Assembly: GCA_030836705.1 (NCBI GenBank)
Contig: JAUPLZ010000156.1
Span: 1 to 6,365, forward strand
Reading direction: 5' to 3'
DNA: 6,365 nt
DNA from: Campylobacterota bacterium
Lineage (GTDB): Bacteria > Campylobacterota > Campylobacteria > Campylobacterales > SZUA-545
The notes below the pieces were generated by a model. It did not search any database and had not been told where the DNA came from. It saw only the letters and a program-made list of their open reading frames with translations. A program made the translations under genes and the position numbers. Positions within the stretch are counted from its first letter, which is position 1, and each line of letters starts with the position of its first letter. Below, one piece after another: positions 6,347-6,365 of the stretch.

Positions 6347-6365
6347 TCGCAACTTTTTACTGGAG

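Overview
The window is AT-rich bacterial DNA in which every supported gene lies on the + strand. The protein sequences, the many A/T homopolymer runs and the promoters with a good TATAAT box but no clear -35 element suggest a member of the Campylobacterota (Epsilonproteobacteria), perhaps a Sulfurimonas-like genus. The lineage is an inference from recognised families and style, not from a search.

Layout: (1) positions 1-147 hold the last 48 codons of a Na+/H+ antiporter of the NhaA type. (2) A 103-base gap carries a promoter whose -10 box is embedded in a 9-bp inverted repeat. (3) htpG (251-2110) encodes a full-length bacterial Hsp90 and ends at a strong intrinsic terminator (2117-2139). (4) Immediately after the terminator, a compact four-gene set runs from 2165 to 6306 with gaps of 11, 15 and 33 bases: an unrecognised 506-residue protein with a long C-terminal coiled coil, a TviB/WbpA-type nucleotide-sugar 6-dehydrogenase (TTG start), a small retropepsin-like protease of the RimB family, and RimK, the ATP-grasp ligase that adds glutamate to the C-terminus of ribosomal protein S6. 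(5) The last ~60 bases contain no complete gene but hold a likely promoter for a gene beyond the window.

How the genes fit together: RimB and RimK are a known functional pair (trimming and adding S6 glutamate tails), so their adjacency makes good sense. The nucleotide-sugar dehydrogenase would supply a UDP-hexuronic acid precursor for a surface glycan, but no epimerase or glycosyltransferase accompanies it here. The coiled-coil protein is the real unknown. It has no Shine-Dalgarno sequence, and a -10-like box sits 5-7 bases before its ATG, so it may be translated from a leaderless mRNA.

The points most worth a second look are the coiled-coil protein and its possible leaderless start, the poorly defined start of rimK (same frame as rimB, with a displaced Shine-Dalgarno and a possible ATA initiation codon), and the inverted repeat over the htpG promoter. 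Nothing in the window is clearly a new defence, mobile or RNA system.
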